From contig NZ_LFIP02000015.1 in assembly GCF_001189235.2 (NCBI RefSeq), positions 1 through 64,000 of the forward strand: a stretch of 64,000 nucleotides of DNA. The letters run 5' to 3'. Origin of the DNA: Bradyrhizobium embrapense (GTDB lineage Bacteria > Pseudomonadota > Alphaproteobacteria > Rhizobiales > Xanthobacteraceae). The position numbers and the translations under genes are program-made. The notes under the pieces are model-generated. The model made no database searches. It saw only the letters and a program-made list of their open reading frames with translations, and was not told the origin of the DNA. The number at the start of each line of letters is the position of its first letter. Positions within the stretch are counted from its first letter, which is position 1. This document shows, in pieces, positions 35,374-44,355 of this stretch.

Positions 35374-36981
35374 CTACAACGGAATCCTGCGATACTCGCG
35401 ATTGGACAGGCTGGCCTCCTCGAGGTCGAGATCGCGCTCGATGCGCCGTCTGGTCTCGTCGGTGATCTTGCCGTCGCGCAGCAGCATGTGGATGAACTTG
35501 CGTTCGGAGGAGATCAGCTCCCGCGTCAGCGCGGTGCCGGTGGCGGAGACGTCGTGCTTGTCGGGATCGAGCGTGTCGGGCAGCTGGTTGATGCGGATCT
35601 CATGGCGCGAGCGCAGCACCTTGACGACCTCGTCGGAGAGCTCGCGATCGTCGGTGATGGCTTCGAGCGACTTCAGCGCGGCGTTCAGCGCCTCGCGCCG
35701 CGCCTCGATCTCCTGCTCGTGCTCGGCAATGTGCTCGCTGCGCCCGTCCTTGGCAAGGCCGAGCCAGTGCACCACCGGCGGCAGGGTAAGACCGAGGCCG
35801 ACCAGCGTCACGAAGATCACGCCGAAGGCCACGAACAGGATCAGGTCGCGATACGGGAAGGCCTCGCCGCTTGGCAATGTCAACGGCAGCGCAAGTGCCG
35901 CGGCGAGCGAGACCGCGCCGCGCACGCCGGTGAAGGCGACCACGAACACCGCCCGCCATGACGGCAGCGGATCGCGTGCGCGCATGCGGGCGCTGATCCA
36001 GCGCGGCAGATAGGTGCCGGGGAACACCCAGAGGAAGCGCGCGACGATCACGATCACGGCGACCAGCGCGGTGACGGCCAGGATGTCATGCAGCGGGAAC
36101 GCCTTCGACTTCTCGTACAGCGAGCGCATCTGGAAGCCGGTTAGGAGGAACAGCAGGCCCTCGATCAGATAGATGATCAGGTCCCAGAAGAAGATGCCCT
36201 GCAGACGGGTCGCGGCCGAGATCAGCAGCGGCCCGTTCCAGCTCATATAGAGCCCGCAGGCGACGGTTGCGATCACGCCGCTGCCGCCGAAATGCTCGGG
36301 GATCCAGTAGGCGAGATAGGGCGTGATCAGCGACAGCGTGATCTCGACCTGCGGGTCCCTGGCGCGACGGCGGGCACGCAGGCTGAGCCAGCCGACCGCG
36401 GTGCCGAACGCGATCTCGCCGGCAACGATGACGAAGAATGTGCCGGTCGCCTTCGGCAGCGAGAACAGCCCGGTGGTGATGGCGGCGAGCGCGAAGCGGT
36501 AGAGGATCAGTGCGGTGGCGTCATTGGCGAGCCCTTCGCCCTCGAGCACCACGAGGATGCGGCGGGGCATGCCGAGCTTGCGTGCGATCGCCAGCGGCGC
36601 CACCACGTCGGGCGGCGCCACGATCGCGCCTAGCAGGAAGCCGATGCTCCAGGGCAGGCCGATCAGATAGTGGGTCGCGGCCGCGACCATGAAGGCGGTG
36701 AAGATCACGCAGCCGACCGACAGCAGGATGATCGGCCGCAGATTGGCCTTGAACTCGCGCCAGCTCATCGCGACGCTCGCCGAATAGATCAGCGGCGGCA
36801 GCACCACCAGAAGCACCAGCTCGGGCGGCAGTTCCAGCGACGGCATGCCCGGCACGAAGGCGAGCACGATGCCGACCAGCAGCAGCAGGATCGCGGGCGC
36901 GATATCGGTCCGCCGTGCAACCAGGGCGGTTCCTGCCAGCACGCCGAGCAAGGTGAGAAAGATCTGAAACTTGGCTTCCAT
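35374..36981 (-). CDS. CPA1-family Na+/H+ antiporter
   Basis: A 535-residue cation/proton antiporter. About twelve hydrophobic segments occupy residues 1-415, including GFLLGAIVAPPDVVAPLAIA and VLEGEGLANDATALILYRF, which carry the ion-site acidic residues typical of the CPA1 group. The C-terminal 120 residues are hydrophilic and helical (regulatory tail). It regulates internal pH or sodium. There are no partners. Confidence 0.92.
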   Translation of the reverse strand: MEAKFQIFLTLLGVLAGTALVARRTDIAPAILLLLVGIVLAFVPGMPSLELPPELVLLVVLPPLIYSASVAMSWREFKANLRPIILLSVGCVIFTAFMVAAATHYLIGLPWSIGFLLGAIVAPPDVVAPLAIARKLGMPRRILVVLEGEGLANDATALILYRFALAAITTGLFSLPKATGTFFVIVAGEIAFGTAVGWLSLRARRRARDPQVEITLSLITPYLAYWIPEHFGGSGVIATVACGLYMSWNGPLLISAATRLQGIFFWDLIIYLIEGLLFLLTGFQMRSLYEKSKAFPLHDILAVTALVAVIVIVARFLWVFPGTYLPRWISARMRARDPLPSWRAVFVVAFTGVRGAVSLAAALALPLTLPSGEAFPYRDLILFVAFGVIFVTLVGLGLTLPPVVHWLGLAKDGRSEHIAEHEQEIEARREALNAALKSLEAITDDRELSDEVVKVLRSRHEIRINQLPDTLDPDKHDVSATGTALTRELISSERKFIHMLLRDGKITDETRRRIERDLDLEEASLSNREYRRIPL

Positions 36982-37089
36982 AATGGGCTCAATTCGCCCG
37001 GAAACCAGCGCCAGTCAATGCGGTCCGGCGGGAGCCGGACCGCTGAAGCGCGTCACAAAGCCGTCGCAGGGATGCGGTGGGCGGCCCGG

Positions 37090-37464
37090 TCAATCCCGCA
37101 CGTCGAAGCGGTAGGATTTCGAGACGATCTGCCAGCCATCGGCGAGCTTCATCGCGACAAGGTAGTCGGTGAAATAGCGCGGCGGCAGCTGGCAGCGCAC
37201 CTTGATGAACGCGGTGTTGTCGTCGGAACGGTCGATGGTGACGATGAAGTCCTCGCGCGGCTTGCCCTCGGCCTTCGCCGACGGCCGCTTGCGCACCAGA
37301 GCGAGCCAGTCCGGCACGCTGAGGACTTTCAGCTCGCCCTTGTCCACCCAGCGCAGGTCGGCGCTGGGATGAAAGGCCGTCGCGAGCTTGTCGGCATCGC
37401 TCTCGTAGAGGCCGTCGAAATAGGTCTGCACGACGCTTTCGACGCTGGATCGTTCCTGACTCAT
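37090..37464 (-). CDS. Nuclear transport factor 2-like (SnoaL/lumazine-binding type) protein
   Basis: A 124-residue single-domain protein of the NTF2 fold. VESVVQTYFDGLYESDADKL and FHPSADLRWVDKGELKV mark the N-terminal half; DNTAFIKVRCQLPPRYFTDY the second. The family's members are small enzymes or ligand-binding proteins; no catalytic residue can be assigned. ATG 37464 follows GGGAGGACTAACCA. Standing alone, it is followed by nothing coding on its strand until the antiporter. Confidence 0.8.
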   Translation of the reverse strand: MSQERSSVESVVQTYFDGLYESDADKLATAFHPSADLRWVDKGELKVLSVPDWLALVRKRPSAKAEGKPREDFIVTIDRSDDNTAFIKVRCQLPPRYFTDYLVAMKLADGWQIVSKSYRFDVRD

Positions 37465-37496
37465 TGGTTAGTCCTCCCGGCAGGATTTGAACTACG

Positions 37497-37599
37497 AGAG
37501 CGCTTTCGAGCGAAGTGGGTACCAGTTCGCGTGAAGAAAACGCGTCAAAACGAGAATCTGGAGCCCCCGTTCCAATTCAATCGGAACGGAAAGGGCTTT
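37497..37599. repeat. Dispersed repeat family F, copy 1
   Basis: It begins GAGCGCTTTCGAGCGAAGTG, continues GTTCGCGTGAAGAAAACGCG and TCAAAACGAGAATCTGGAGC, and ends with GTTCCAATTCAATCGGAACGG. Copy 2 is at 38706-38799. The GTTCC...GGAAC arms form a terminator-like hairpin at its right end. Confidence 0.75.
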
Positions 37600-37666
37600 G
37601 GGATTTAGCCATGAACCGCCAGATTACGCCATGGCCGGCGATAAAATTCCGCGTGAGGAGTGAGTT

Positions 37667-38101
37667 GTGACCGCATCTGAAAATTCGAACGTTCGCATCC
37701 TGACCGGCGAATGCTTCTGCCGCGACGTACGCTACGAGGTAGCCGACGCGTTCGGCTATGCGCTGAATTGTCACTGCTCGAACTGCCGGCGCACCACGGG
37801 ATCGGCGTTCAAGCCGTTCGCGGGAATCGCGCGCGAAAAATTCACCGTCACCAGCGGCGCCGAGGGTCTTTTGATCTACGGCGACGAGCTCACCCACGAC
37901 GCGCATTGCGGCCGCTGCGGGTCGTTGCTGTATTCGCAGGTCCGCAACGGCGCCTATGTCCATGTCACGATGGGCACGCTGTGCGATGCGCCGACGATCC
38001 GGCCGACCGCGCATATCTTCGTCAGCTCCAAGGCGCCCTGGTACGAGATACGCGACGACCTGCCGCAATATCAGGAGCATGTGACTCAGAGCGGGGAATA
38101 A
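37667..38101 (+). CDS. GFA family protein (glutathione-dependent formaldehyde-activating type)
   Basis: A 144-residue zinc protein of the GFA/CENP-V fold. GTG 37667 is the start, with GTGAGGAGTGAGTT upstream. The zinc sites are CFCRDVRYEV and CHCSNCRRTTGSAF, then CGRCGSLLYS. GFA proteins bind glutathione adducts; the actual reaction is not settled in most members. Confidence 0.9.
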   Translation: MTASENSNVRILTGECFCRDVRYEVADAFGYALNCHCSNCRRTTGSAFKPFAGIAREKFTVTSGAEGLLIYGDELTHDAHCGRCGSLLYSQVRNGAYVHVTMGTLCDAPTIRPTAHIFVSSKAPWYEIRDDLPQYQEHVTQSGE

Positions 38102-38107
38102 ATCCGC

Positions 38108-38527
38108 TCAAGGCAAGTTCTTGCCCTGAGCTGGGTCCGCCTGTGCTGCTGACGTCTCGGACGGCCCCAGCGAGAAGGCGAGCACGACGTCGTCGGCGCG
38201 CTGCTTGAACTCCTTGCCGACCGCAGCGCGCGCGGCGTCGGCGAGTTCGTGCAATGGCTTGTCCTGCAGCAGGCTGGGGAAGGTAACGGTTACCGACGTG
38301 AGCCGGCCATTGTGCCAGTTGAACCCGACCGCCGGTTTGACCCCGACCATCGCGACCACATCGTTCTCCACGGCCTTGGCGTGCTTGAAGCCATCGAACA
38401 CGGCGTCGACCAGGCCGCAGCCCGCGGCGCAGCCGGCCAGCAGCGCGACGGCGAGGAGGGCTCGCGCTGTGCTGCGGACCTCGCCGGCCCTGGCGAGTGG
38501 AACCGCCGCGCTTGTGCCCTGCATCAT
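38108..38527 (-). CDS. Predicted lipoprotein of unknown function
   Basis: A 139-residue protein from ATG 38527, after GGAGGAC. The hydrophobic signal LLAVALLAGCAAGC contains a lipobox (LLAGC), so the mature protein would be attached to the membrane by a diacylglyceryl cysteine. It has GVKPAVGFNWHNGRLTSVTV and no known catalytic motif. The stop is seven bases from the GFA gene stop, in the opposite direction. Confidence 0.6.
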   Translation of the reverse strand: MMQGTSAAVPLARAGEVRSTARALLAVALLAGCAAGCGLVDAVFDGFKHAKAVENDVVAMVGVKPAVGFNWHNGRLTSVTVTFPSLLQDKPLHELADAARAAVGKEFKQRADDVVLAFSLGPSETSAAQADPAQGKNLP

Positions 38528-38705
38528 GTCCTCCGTCGTTCTGTTCTTGTTGGCGTGATGGTGCCACGAAATCGCGTGACCAGCCAAACCCGAACCGGCG
38601 GTCGGTTTCGCCGACTAACAGTCAGGATGGCAGGGTCAATCTGTCGCGGACCGTGAGGCGCCTCACAAGGCGTCCCGCTTGCTTCTGATAAACGGACCTG
38701 CATGC

Positions 38706-38799
38706 TGGAGCGTTTTCGAGCGGATATCGGTTCGCGTGGAGAAACGCGTCAAACAGAAAGCTAGAGCCTCGTTCCGATTCCATCGCAACGCGGCTTTGG
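38706..38799. repeat. Dispersed repeat family F, copy 2
   Basis: It reads GGAGCGTTTTCGAGCGGATA, GTTCGCGTGGAGAAACGCG, and ends GTTCCGATTCCATCGCAACG, matching copy 1. It ends about 20 bases before the caspase-like gene start, so that transcript would carry the repeat in its leader. Confidence 0.7.
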
Positions 38800-38818
38800 A
38801 AACGGCCAGAGTGTCGCC

Positions 38819-40714
38819 ATGAACGGGTTTGGATTCTCGAAATTGAATCGATTGCTGCTCGCCGTCGCAGCCTTGCTGCTGATCGTCAGCCAGCCCGCCT
38901 TCGCCGAGAAGCGCGTGGCCTTGGTGCTCGGCAATTCGGCCTATCGCAACACCGCGGCGCTGGCCAACCCGGTCAACGATGCCTCGGTGATGGCCACGAC
39001 GCTGAAGAACGCCGGCTTCGACGTGGTCGATTTCCGCAAGGACCTGCCGGCCGTCGAAACCCGCCGCGCGCTGCGCGAATTCGCCGACCTCGCCCGCGAT
39101 GCCGATATCGCGCTGGTCTATTATGCCGGCCACGGCATCGAGGTGGACGGCGCCAATTACCTGATCCCGGTCGACGCCCGGCTGGAGCGCGATACCGACG
39201 TCTATGACGAGGCGTTTTCGCTCGACCGCATCCTGGTCGCGATCGAGCCGGCGCGGCGACTGCGGCTGGTGATCCTCGATGCCTGCCGCGACAATCCGTT
39301 TGCCAAGACCATGAAGCGGACGCTGGCGACCCGGGCGATCGGGCAGGGCCTGGCCAAGGTCGAGCCGACCAGTCCGAACGTGCTGATCGCCTATTCGGCT
39401 AAGGCGGGCTCGACCGCGGCCGACGGCGACGGCAAGAACAGCCCGTTCACGATCGCGCTGTCGAAATTCCTGCCGACCCCCGGTCTCGATGTCCGCCGCG
39501 CCTTCGGCTACGTCCGCGACGAGGTGCTGAAGACCACCAACAATCGCCAGGAGCCGTTCGTCTACGGTTCGCTCGGCGGTGAGGACGTGCCGCTGGTGCC
39601 GGCACCGGCCAAGCCGGCGCCCGCCGCCGCTGCCGCGCCAATTGCGCCAGCCCCGACACCGCAGTCCGAGGCCCGTCGCGACTACGAGCTGGCGTTGCAG
39701 ATCGGCAACAAGAGCGCGATGAACGCCTTCCTCGCCCAATATCCGAGCGGCTACTACGCCAACCTCGCGAGGTTACAGCTGGAGAAGTTCACCGCCGAGG
39801 ACGCGCGTATCGCAGCCACCGAGAAGGCGCGTCTGGCCGAACAGGAGCGCGCCCGTCTCGCCGCCGAGGGCGCGCAGAAGGCGCAGCAGGCCAAGGCCGA
39901 GGCCGATGCGAAGGCCGCCGAAGCCGCGCGTCTCGCCGCGGAACGGGCCAAGCAAGTCGCGCAAGAGCAGGCCGCGGCCGCCGAGCAGAAGCGCCAGGCG
40001 GACTCGGCGTTGGCCGATCGTGCCGCAGCCAACAAGGCGCCAACCGATCAAGCGGCAACGCCCGCGGCGGCCGCACCGCCAGCCCCACCGGCTTCACCCG
40101 AGAAGACCACGACGGTGGCCGCGTTGGCCCCCGGATCGCCCGAGGCCGATGTCGTCAAATCGGTGCAGACCGAATTGCGCCGCGTCGGCTGTCTGACCGG
40201 CGCCGTCGATGGCGACTGGAACGCCGCCTCGCAGCGCTCGCTGACGCTGTTCAACCGCTATGCCGGCACCAAGCTCGACATCAAGACCGCGAGCGTCGAT
40301 ACCCTCGATGCCGTCAAGCTGAAGCAGTCCCGCGTCTGTCCGCTGCTCTGCGAGCACGGCTACAAGGCCGACGGCGATCGCTGCACGCGGATCGTGTGCG
40401 CCGAGGGCTCGTTCCTCAACGACGACAACGAATGCGAGAAGCGGCGCGACCGGAAGCCGGTCGCCAAGCGCGACGGCGACGAGCGCCCGTCGCGCCGTGA
40501 CCGCGAACGCGCCTTCCACCCGCAGCGCGAGCCGCAGGTTCCGGCAGCGGAAATTCCGCGCCCGCAGGGCCGTGCCAGGGCGGAGGGCGGCGGCAGCGGC
40601 CAGATCATGTGCGACGCCTATCTGTGCCGCCCGGTCAGGCGCGGCTGCCATCTCGAGTACCGCGGCGGCGGCGGCCCCGGCGGCAACACCGGCAATGTCG
40701 AGGTCTGCAACTAG
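38819..40714 (+). CDS. Secreted caspase-like peptidase (C14 family) with a peptidoglycan-binding-like domain and Cys-rich tail
   Basis: A 631-residue exported protein. The signal peptide is 1-29, with cleavage near PAFA-EKRVAL. The caspase domain (about 31-260) has the catalytic histidine H105 (YYAGHGIEVD) and cysteine C156 (ILDACRDNPF). Residues 340-410 form an alanine- and glutamate-rich coiled coil, and a peptidoglycan-binding-like domain lies near SVQTELRRVGCLTGAVDGDW. The last 130 residues hold several cysteines (for example CPLLCEHGYKADGDRCTRIV). It is of the type called metacaspase-like or EACC1. The target protein and trigger are unknown. No clear ribosome site precedes the ATG; the family F repeat ends just upstream. 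Confidence 0.85.
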   Translation: MNGFGFSKLNRLLLAVAALLLIVSQPAFAEKRVALVLGNSAYRNTAALANPVNDASVMATTLKNAGFDVVDFRKDLPAVETRRALREFADLARDADIALVYYAGHGIEVDGANYLIPVDARLERDTDVYDEAFSLDRILVAIEPARRLRLVILDACRDNPFAKTMKRTLATRAIGQGLAKVEPTSPNVLIAYSAKAGSTAADGDGKNSPFTIALSKFLPTPGLDVRRAFGYVRDEVLKTTNNRQEPFVYGSLGGEDVPLVPAPAKPAPAAAAAPIAPAPTPQSEARRDYELALQIGNKSAMNAFLAQYPSGYYANLARLQLEKFTAEDARIAATEKARLAEQERARLAAEGAQKAQQAKAEADAKAAEAARLAAERAKQVAQEQAAAAEQKRQADSALADRAAANKAPTDQAATPAAAAPPAPPASPEKTTTVAALAPGSPEADVVKSVQTELRRVGCLTGAVDGDWNAASQRSLTLFNRYAGTKLDIKTASVDTLDAVKLKQSRVCPLLCEHGYKADGDRCTRIVCAEGSFLNDDNECEKRRDRKPVAKRDGDERPSRRDRERAFHPQREPQVPAAEIPRPQGRARAEGGGSGQIMCDAYLCRPVRRGCHLEYRGGGGPGGNTGNVEVCN

Positions 40715-40724
40715 TGTTCGGCAG

Positions 40725-41405
40725 CTAGATCAGGCTCGCTGCGATGTTCACCATCAGGGCCAGCAGCGCGGTGTTGAACACGAACGAGATGATGCCATGC
40801 ACGGTGGCGGTGCGGCGGATGATCTTGTCGGTGATGCCGACGTCGGAGACCTGCGCGGTCATGCCGATCACGAACGAGAAATAGACGAAGTCCCAGTAAT
40901 CGGCGTCGGTATGCTCATCGCCGCTCGGGAACTGCAATCCGCCGGGCGTCTTGCCGCGGTAGAACTCGTGGGCGTAATGCAGCGCGAATGCGGTGTGGAC
41001 CACCGCCCATGACAGCGTGATGGTGGCGATGGCCACCGCGAGGCCAGCCGCGCTGCCCTTGGATGCGCCGAGTTCGAACACGATGGCCAGGAGGCTCGCC
41101 AGTGCGCCGAACGCGGTCAGCAGCAGGATCAGGAAGCGGCCGTCGTCCTGCAATATGGCGCTGCGCTTGATGTGGGCGACGCCACAGCGCAGCATCATCG
41201 CATAGGCGAGCACGAGATAGAGCGCGGCGAAGGCGTCCCAGCCGGCGAGCATGCGCGTGACGAGGCGCATCGGGCCCGGGATCAGCAGCGCGACGGCGAT
41301 GCCGAGCGCGATCGAGACGAAGGTCCGCGGCCGGCCCACCACCACGCGGACCGGCATCGGCAGCTTGCGGAAACGAACAAGGCGGTCGTCGAGCTCCTTG
41401 TTCAT
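40725..41405 (-). CDS. DUF1345 family membrane protein
   Basis: A 226-residue protein with about six hydrophobic helices. FVSIALGIAVALLIPGPM, LAGWDAFAALYLVLAYAMML, FLILLLTAFGALASLLAIV and the YYR-type AHEFYRGKTPGGLQFP before the DYWDFVYFSFVIGMTAQVSD segment are typical of DUF1345. Function unknown. It begins 18 bases after ispA in the same direction, so the two are probably co-transcribed. Confidence 0.88.
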   Translation of the reverse strand: MNKELDDRLVRFRKLPMPVRVVVGRPRTFVSIALGIAVALLIPGPMRLVTRMLAGWDAFAALYLVLAYAMMLRCGVAHIKRSAILQDDGRFLILLLTAFGALASLLAIVFELGASKGSAAGLAVAIATITLSWAVVHTAFALHYAHEFYRGKTPGGLQFPSGDEHTDADYWDFVYFSFVIGMTAQVSDVGITDKIIRRTATVHGIISFVFNTALLALMVNIAASLI

Positions 41406-41423
41406 TTCGCGCTTTGCTTTCGG

Positions 41424-42344
41424 CTAGTTCTTGCGCTCGGCGACGAAGCGGGCGGCCGCGCGCAGCACGTCGCCCCGATCGCCGAACACCGACAGCGCGG
41501 CGTCGGCGCGCGCCAGCAGGTCGCGCACCCGCTGCTTGGCACCGTCGATGCCGAGCTGGGTGACGAAGGTGGTCTTGCCGAGCACGGCGTCAGCACCTGC
41601 CGGCTTGCCCAGCGCGGCGGCGTCGCCCTCGACGTCGAGCAGATCGTCGGCGATCTGGAAGGCTTCGCCGAGCGCTTTGCCGTAATCGTCGAGCGCCCGG
41701 TATTCCTTCTGCGAGGCCTGGCCGAGGATCGCGCCGGCGATGCAGCCGAAGCGGAGCAGCGCGCCGGTCTTCATCTGTTGCACGCGCGCGACGTCGACCG
41801 GCTCGCGGTCGCCGAAGCGGCCTTCGCCCGCGAGATCGAGGATCTGGCCGCCGGCCATGCCGCCGATGCCGGAGGCGCGCGCCAGCGCGCGGGTCAAGAG
41901 CAGGCGCACCTGGGCGTCCTTGTGGATCGCATCGCGGGTGATGATGTCGAAGGCAATCGTCAGCAGCGCGTCTCCGGCGAGGATCGCGGTGGCATCGTCA
42001 TAGGCCTTGTGCAGGGTCGGGCGACCGCGGCGCAGATCGGAATTGTCCATCGCCGGCAGATCGTCATGGATCAGCGAATAGCAGTGGATGCATTCAAGGG
42101 CTGCGCCGACCAGCAGGGCCGACTCGCGCGGGATGCCGAACACCGCGGCGCTCTCGACCGCGAGGAACGGCCGCAGCCGCTTGCCGCCGCCGAGGCTCGA
42201 ATAGCGCATGGCCTCGATCAGACGCTTCGGGCGCGCGATCTCGTCGCTCTCGGGCGCATCGGACAGCAGTTTGGCGAGCAGGGCTTCGGTATCCTCCGCG
42301 GTCTGGTCCAGCCGCTTGGAAAACTCTGCAGTACCGGTCGTCAT
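41424..42344 (-). CDS. ispA: Polyprenyl (farnesyl/geranylgeranyl) diphosphate synthase
   Basis: Condenses isopentenyl diphosphate onto allylic diphosphates. The 306-residue protein has the first aspartate-rich motif in LIHDDLPAMDNSDLRRG and the second in QIADDLLDVEGDAAALG, and GGGKRLRPFLAVESA. The chain length cannot be read from the sequence, but FARM context HCYSLIHDDLPAMD fits C15. It is divergent from mtgA. It supplies ubiquinone, undecaprenyl or hopanoid synthesis. Confidence 0.92.
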   Translation of the reverse strand: MTTGTAEFSKRLDQTAEDTEALLAKLLSDAPESDEIARPKRLIEAMRYSSLGGGKRLRPFLAVESAAVFGIPRESALLVGAALECIHCYSLIHDDLPAMDNSDLRRGRPTLHKAYDDATAILAGDALLTIAFDIITRDAIHKDAQVRLLLTRALARASGIGGMAGGQILDLAGEGRFGDREPVDVARVQQMKTGALLRFGCIAGAILGQASQKEYRALDDYGKALGEAFQIADDLLDVEGDAAALGKPAGADAVLGKTTFVTQLGIDGAKQRVRDLLARADAALSVFGDRGDVLRAAARFVAERKN

Positions 42345-42485
42345 CTAAGAATTGCTCCAGATCGATTTTCGGCCGGACAATCGTTGATGGGATCGGCTTC
42401 GTCAATTCCCGCCCTGCGATGGATTGCGCCTTAAAAGTGCTGGAAAAACCGTGAATTATCCCGCAGACGTCTGATAGCGCCGGCC

Positions 42486-43217
42486 GTGTTCTGGCGGGCG
42501 GGTGCAAAATCCTCCCTGGAAAGCTCCTCCCCGGAAACCCCAGCTTTGCGCATTGTCCGGATTTTATTGCTGCTTTTGCTGGCCTTGCTGTTGCTGCCCT
42601 ATCTGGTGACGCCGTTCTACCGCACCGGTCAGCCAGTTTCGGCCCTGATGGCGTGGCGGACCCTGCGAGGGGCCGCGGTAACCCGGCATTGGATCGATTT
42701 CGGCGCCATGTCGCCCTATCTGCCGCGGTCCGTGGTCGGCTCGGAGGATGCCCATTTCTGCAAGCACCGGGGCGTCGATTGGGGTGCGCTGCGCGAGGTG
42801 ATCGACGACGCCGGGGACGGTGAGGCGGCCCGCGGCGGCTCGACCATCACCCAACAAGTGGCCAAGAACCTGTTCCTGTGGCCCGGCCGCAGCGTGATCC
42901 GCAAGGGGCTGGAACTGCCGCTGGCACTCTGGATCGATTTCGTGCTTCCGAAACAGCGGATCCTGGAAATCTACCTCAACATCGCGGAAATGGGTCCATC
43001 CGGGCAGTTCGGCGCCGAAGCCGGCGCCCAATATGCCTTCGGCCGGTCAGCGGCCGAACTATCACCCCGGGAGGCGGCGCTTTTGGCGGCGATCCTGCCG
43101 AATCCGGTCAAAAGGAGTGCCCGGAACCCGGGTCCGGGGGTCCGCAGGCTGTCCGGGACCTATATGGCCCGGGCCAACTCGGTGACGCGCTGCTGGCACG
43201 AAAATCGCGGTTCTTGA
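42486..43217 (+). CDS. mtgA: Monofunctional biosynthetic peptidoglycan transglycosylase
   Basis: Polymerises lipid II into glycan strands without a transpeptidase. The 243-residue protein has one membrane anchor (RIVRILLLLLLALLLLPYLV, about 22-41). The GT51 motifs are GSEDAHFCKHRGVDW, GGSTITQQVAKNLFL, RKGLELPLALWIDFVL and QRILEIYLNIAEMG. The start is GTG 42486; no ribosome site is clear, and the true start could be elsewhere in this GC-rich region. The PBP1A-family protein at 361 has the same domain in bifunctional form. Confidence 0.9.
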   Translation: MFWRAGAKSSLESSSPETPALRIVRILLLLLLALLLLPYLVTPFYRTGQPVSALMAWRTLRGAAVTRHWIDFGAMSPYLPRSVVGSEDAHFCKHRGVDWGALREVIDDAGDGEAARGGSTITQQVAKNLFLWPGRSVIRKGLELPLALWIDFVLPKQRILEIYLNIAEMGPSGQFGAEAGAQYAFGRSAAELSPREAALLAAILPNPVKRSARNPGPGVRRLSGTYMARANSVTRCWHENRGS

Positions 43218-43374
43218 GCGCGATTTCGGGCGGATTTTGCTGTCTGCGGGCCTAGATTTACGCGGTACCTTCCTCTATAAGCGCGGCCTTACCGGCATCG
43301 CAGCTTGCGCTTCGAAGCGCTGAGCCCGTCCGCATTTCGGACGATGCCTCCGCAACACCCTAGAGGACACCGTC

Positions 43375-43560
43375 ATGGCCGTTCCCAGAAGAAAAACCTC
43401 GCCGTCGCGCCGTGGCATGCGCCGTTCGGCCGATGCGATCAAGACCCCGACCTATGTCGAGGACAAGGACTCCGGCGAGCTGCGCCGTCCGCACCACCTC
43501 GACCTGAAGACCGGCATGTACAAGGGCCGCCAGGTCCTGAAGGCCAAGAAAGAGTCCTGA
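43375..43560 (+). CDS. rpmF: 50S ribosomal protein L32
   Basis: A 61-residue ribosomal protein, MAVPRRKTSPSRRGMRRSAD at the start, of the short non-zinc type (no CxxC pairs). AGAGGACACCGTC is its ribosome site. It is followed by a hairpin at 43578-43597. In contrast to many bacteria, it is not next to plsX or a YceD gene. Confidence 0.95.
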   Translation: MAVPRRKTSPSRRGMRRSADAIKTPTYVEDKDSGELRRPHHLDLKTGMYKGRQVLKAKKES

Positions 43561-43577
43561 TCGGACCTTCGGCGGTC

Positions 43578-43597
43578 GCGCTGCAGTGATGCAGCGC
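43578..43597 (+). terminator. Perfect hairpin after rpmF
   Basis: GCGCTGCA and TGCAGCGC pair exactly with a four-base loop, 17 bases after the stop. No T run follows, so it may be a 3' stabilising element rather than an intrinsic terminator. Confidence 0.4.
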
Positions 43598-43703
43598 TGC
43601 GCCTGAATTCGGCCAACGAGTGCGGTCAACACGGGCGCGTCCGCGGCGAAGCCAATGAGCATCGCCGCGTTGCTGGTTCTCCCTGAATAAGGCGCAAGCC
43701 CCG

Positions 43704-44336
43704 ATGGTCGGTTTTCCGCTGCTGCTCGTTCCGCTCGCGGTCTACAACATCATCGCCTTCCTGATGCCCGGCGTGTCCTTCACGGACCCGCTGATCAGGC
43801 TGACACTGCTGTCGGGCGAAGTGTGGCAGATCACGCTCAGTGACATGCTGCTCGCTGCCGGCGTGCTGCTGTTGCTGCTCGAGGTCATCAAGGGCGCGCG
43901 CCCCGGCGCGAAATACCTCACCGATCATCTGCTGTCGTTGATCGTGTTCGGCGCGGCCGCCGCCGAATTCGTGCTCTGGCCGAAATTCGGCAACTCGACC
44001 TATTGCCTGCTCACGCTGCTGGCGCTGGTCGATTTCATTTCCGGAATTGCGCTACACACCCGCCGCCGTGCGGTGGTCGCGGCACCGGCGCCTGCGCCGG
44101 TCAGCAAGCCGCAGCCCGCAGCGGTCGAGACGCCGCGGCCCGCGCCTGCAGTGGATCCTGCGCCGCCGCGGCCCGCGCCTGCACCCGTCGTCGCACCGGC
44201 GCCCGCCGCGCCGGTCCCGCCAGCGACCTCAGTTGCGGAATCCGTGCTGGCCGATCAATCCACGCCCAAGCCGACCGTCACCTCGCCGGATTTGCAGCCC
44301 GGCGGGCCGCCATCGCCGGACACGCCGCAACGCTAG
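43704..44336 (+). CDS. Small membrane protein with proline/alanine-rich tail, unknown function
   Basis: A 210-residue protein. Four hydrophobic segments fill the first 120 residues: GFPLLLVPLAVYNIIAFLM, ITLSDMLLAAGVLLLLLEVI, LLSLIVFGAAAAEFVLW and YCLLTLLALVDFISGIAL. The last 90 residues are AP-rich (for example APAPAPVSKPQPAAVETPRP) and likely disordered, on the cytoplasmic or periplasmic side. I recognise no family. GCGCAAGCCCCG precedes the ATG, only weakly a ribosome site. Confidence 0.7.
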   Translation: MVGFPLLLVPLAVYNIIAFLMPGVSFTDPLIRLTLLSGEVWQITLSDMLLAAGVLLLLLEVIKGARPGAKYLTDHLLSLIVFGAAAAEFVLWPKFGNSTYCLLTLLALVDFISGIALHTRRRAVVAAPAPAPVSKPQPAAVETPRPAPAVDPAPPRPAPAPVVAPAPAAPVPPATSVAESVLADQSTPKPTVTSPDLQPGGPPSPDTPQR

Positions 44337-44355
44337 AGCGTTATCGAGGTCGATC

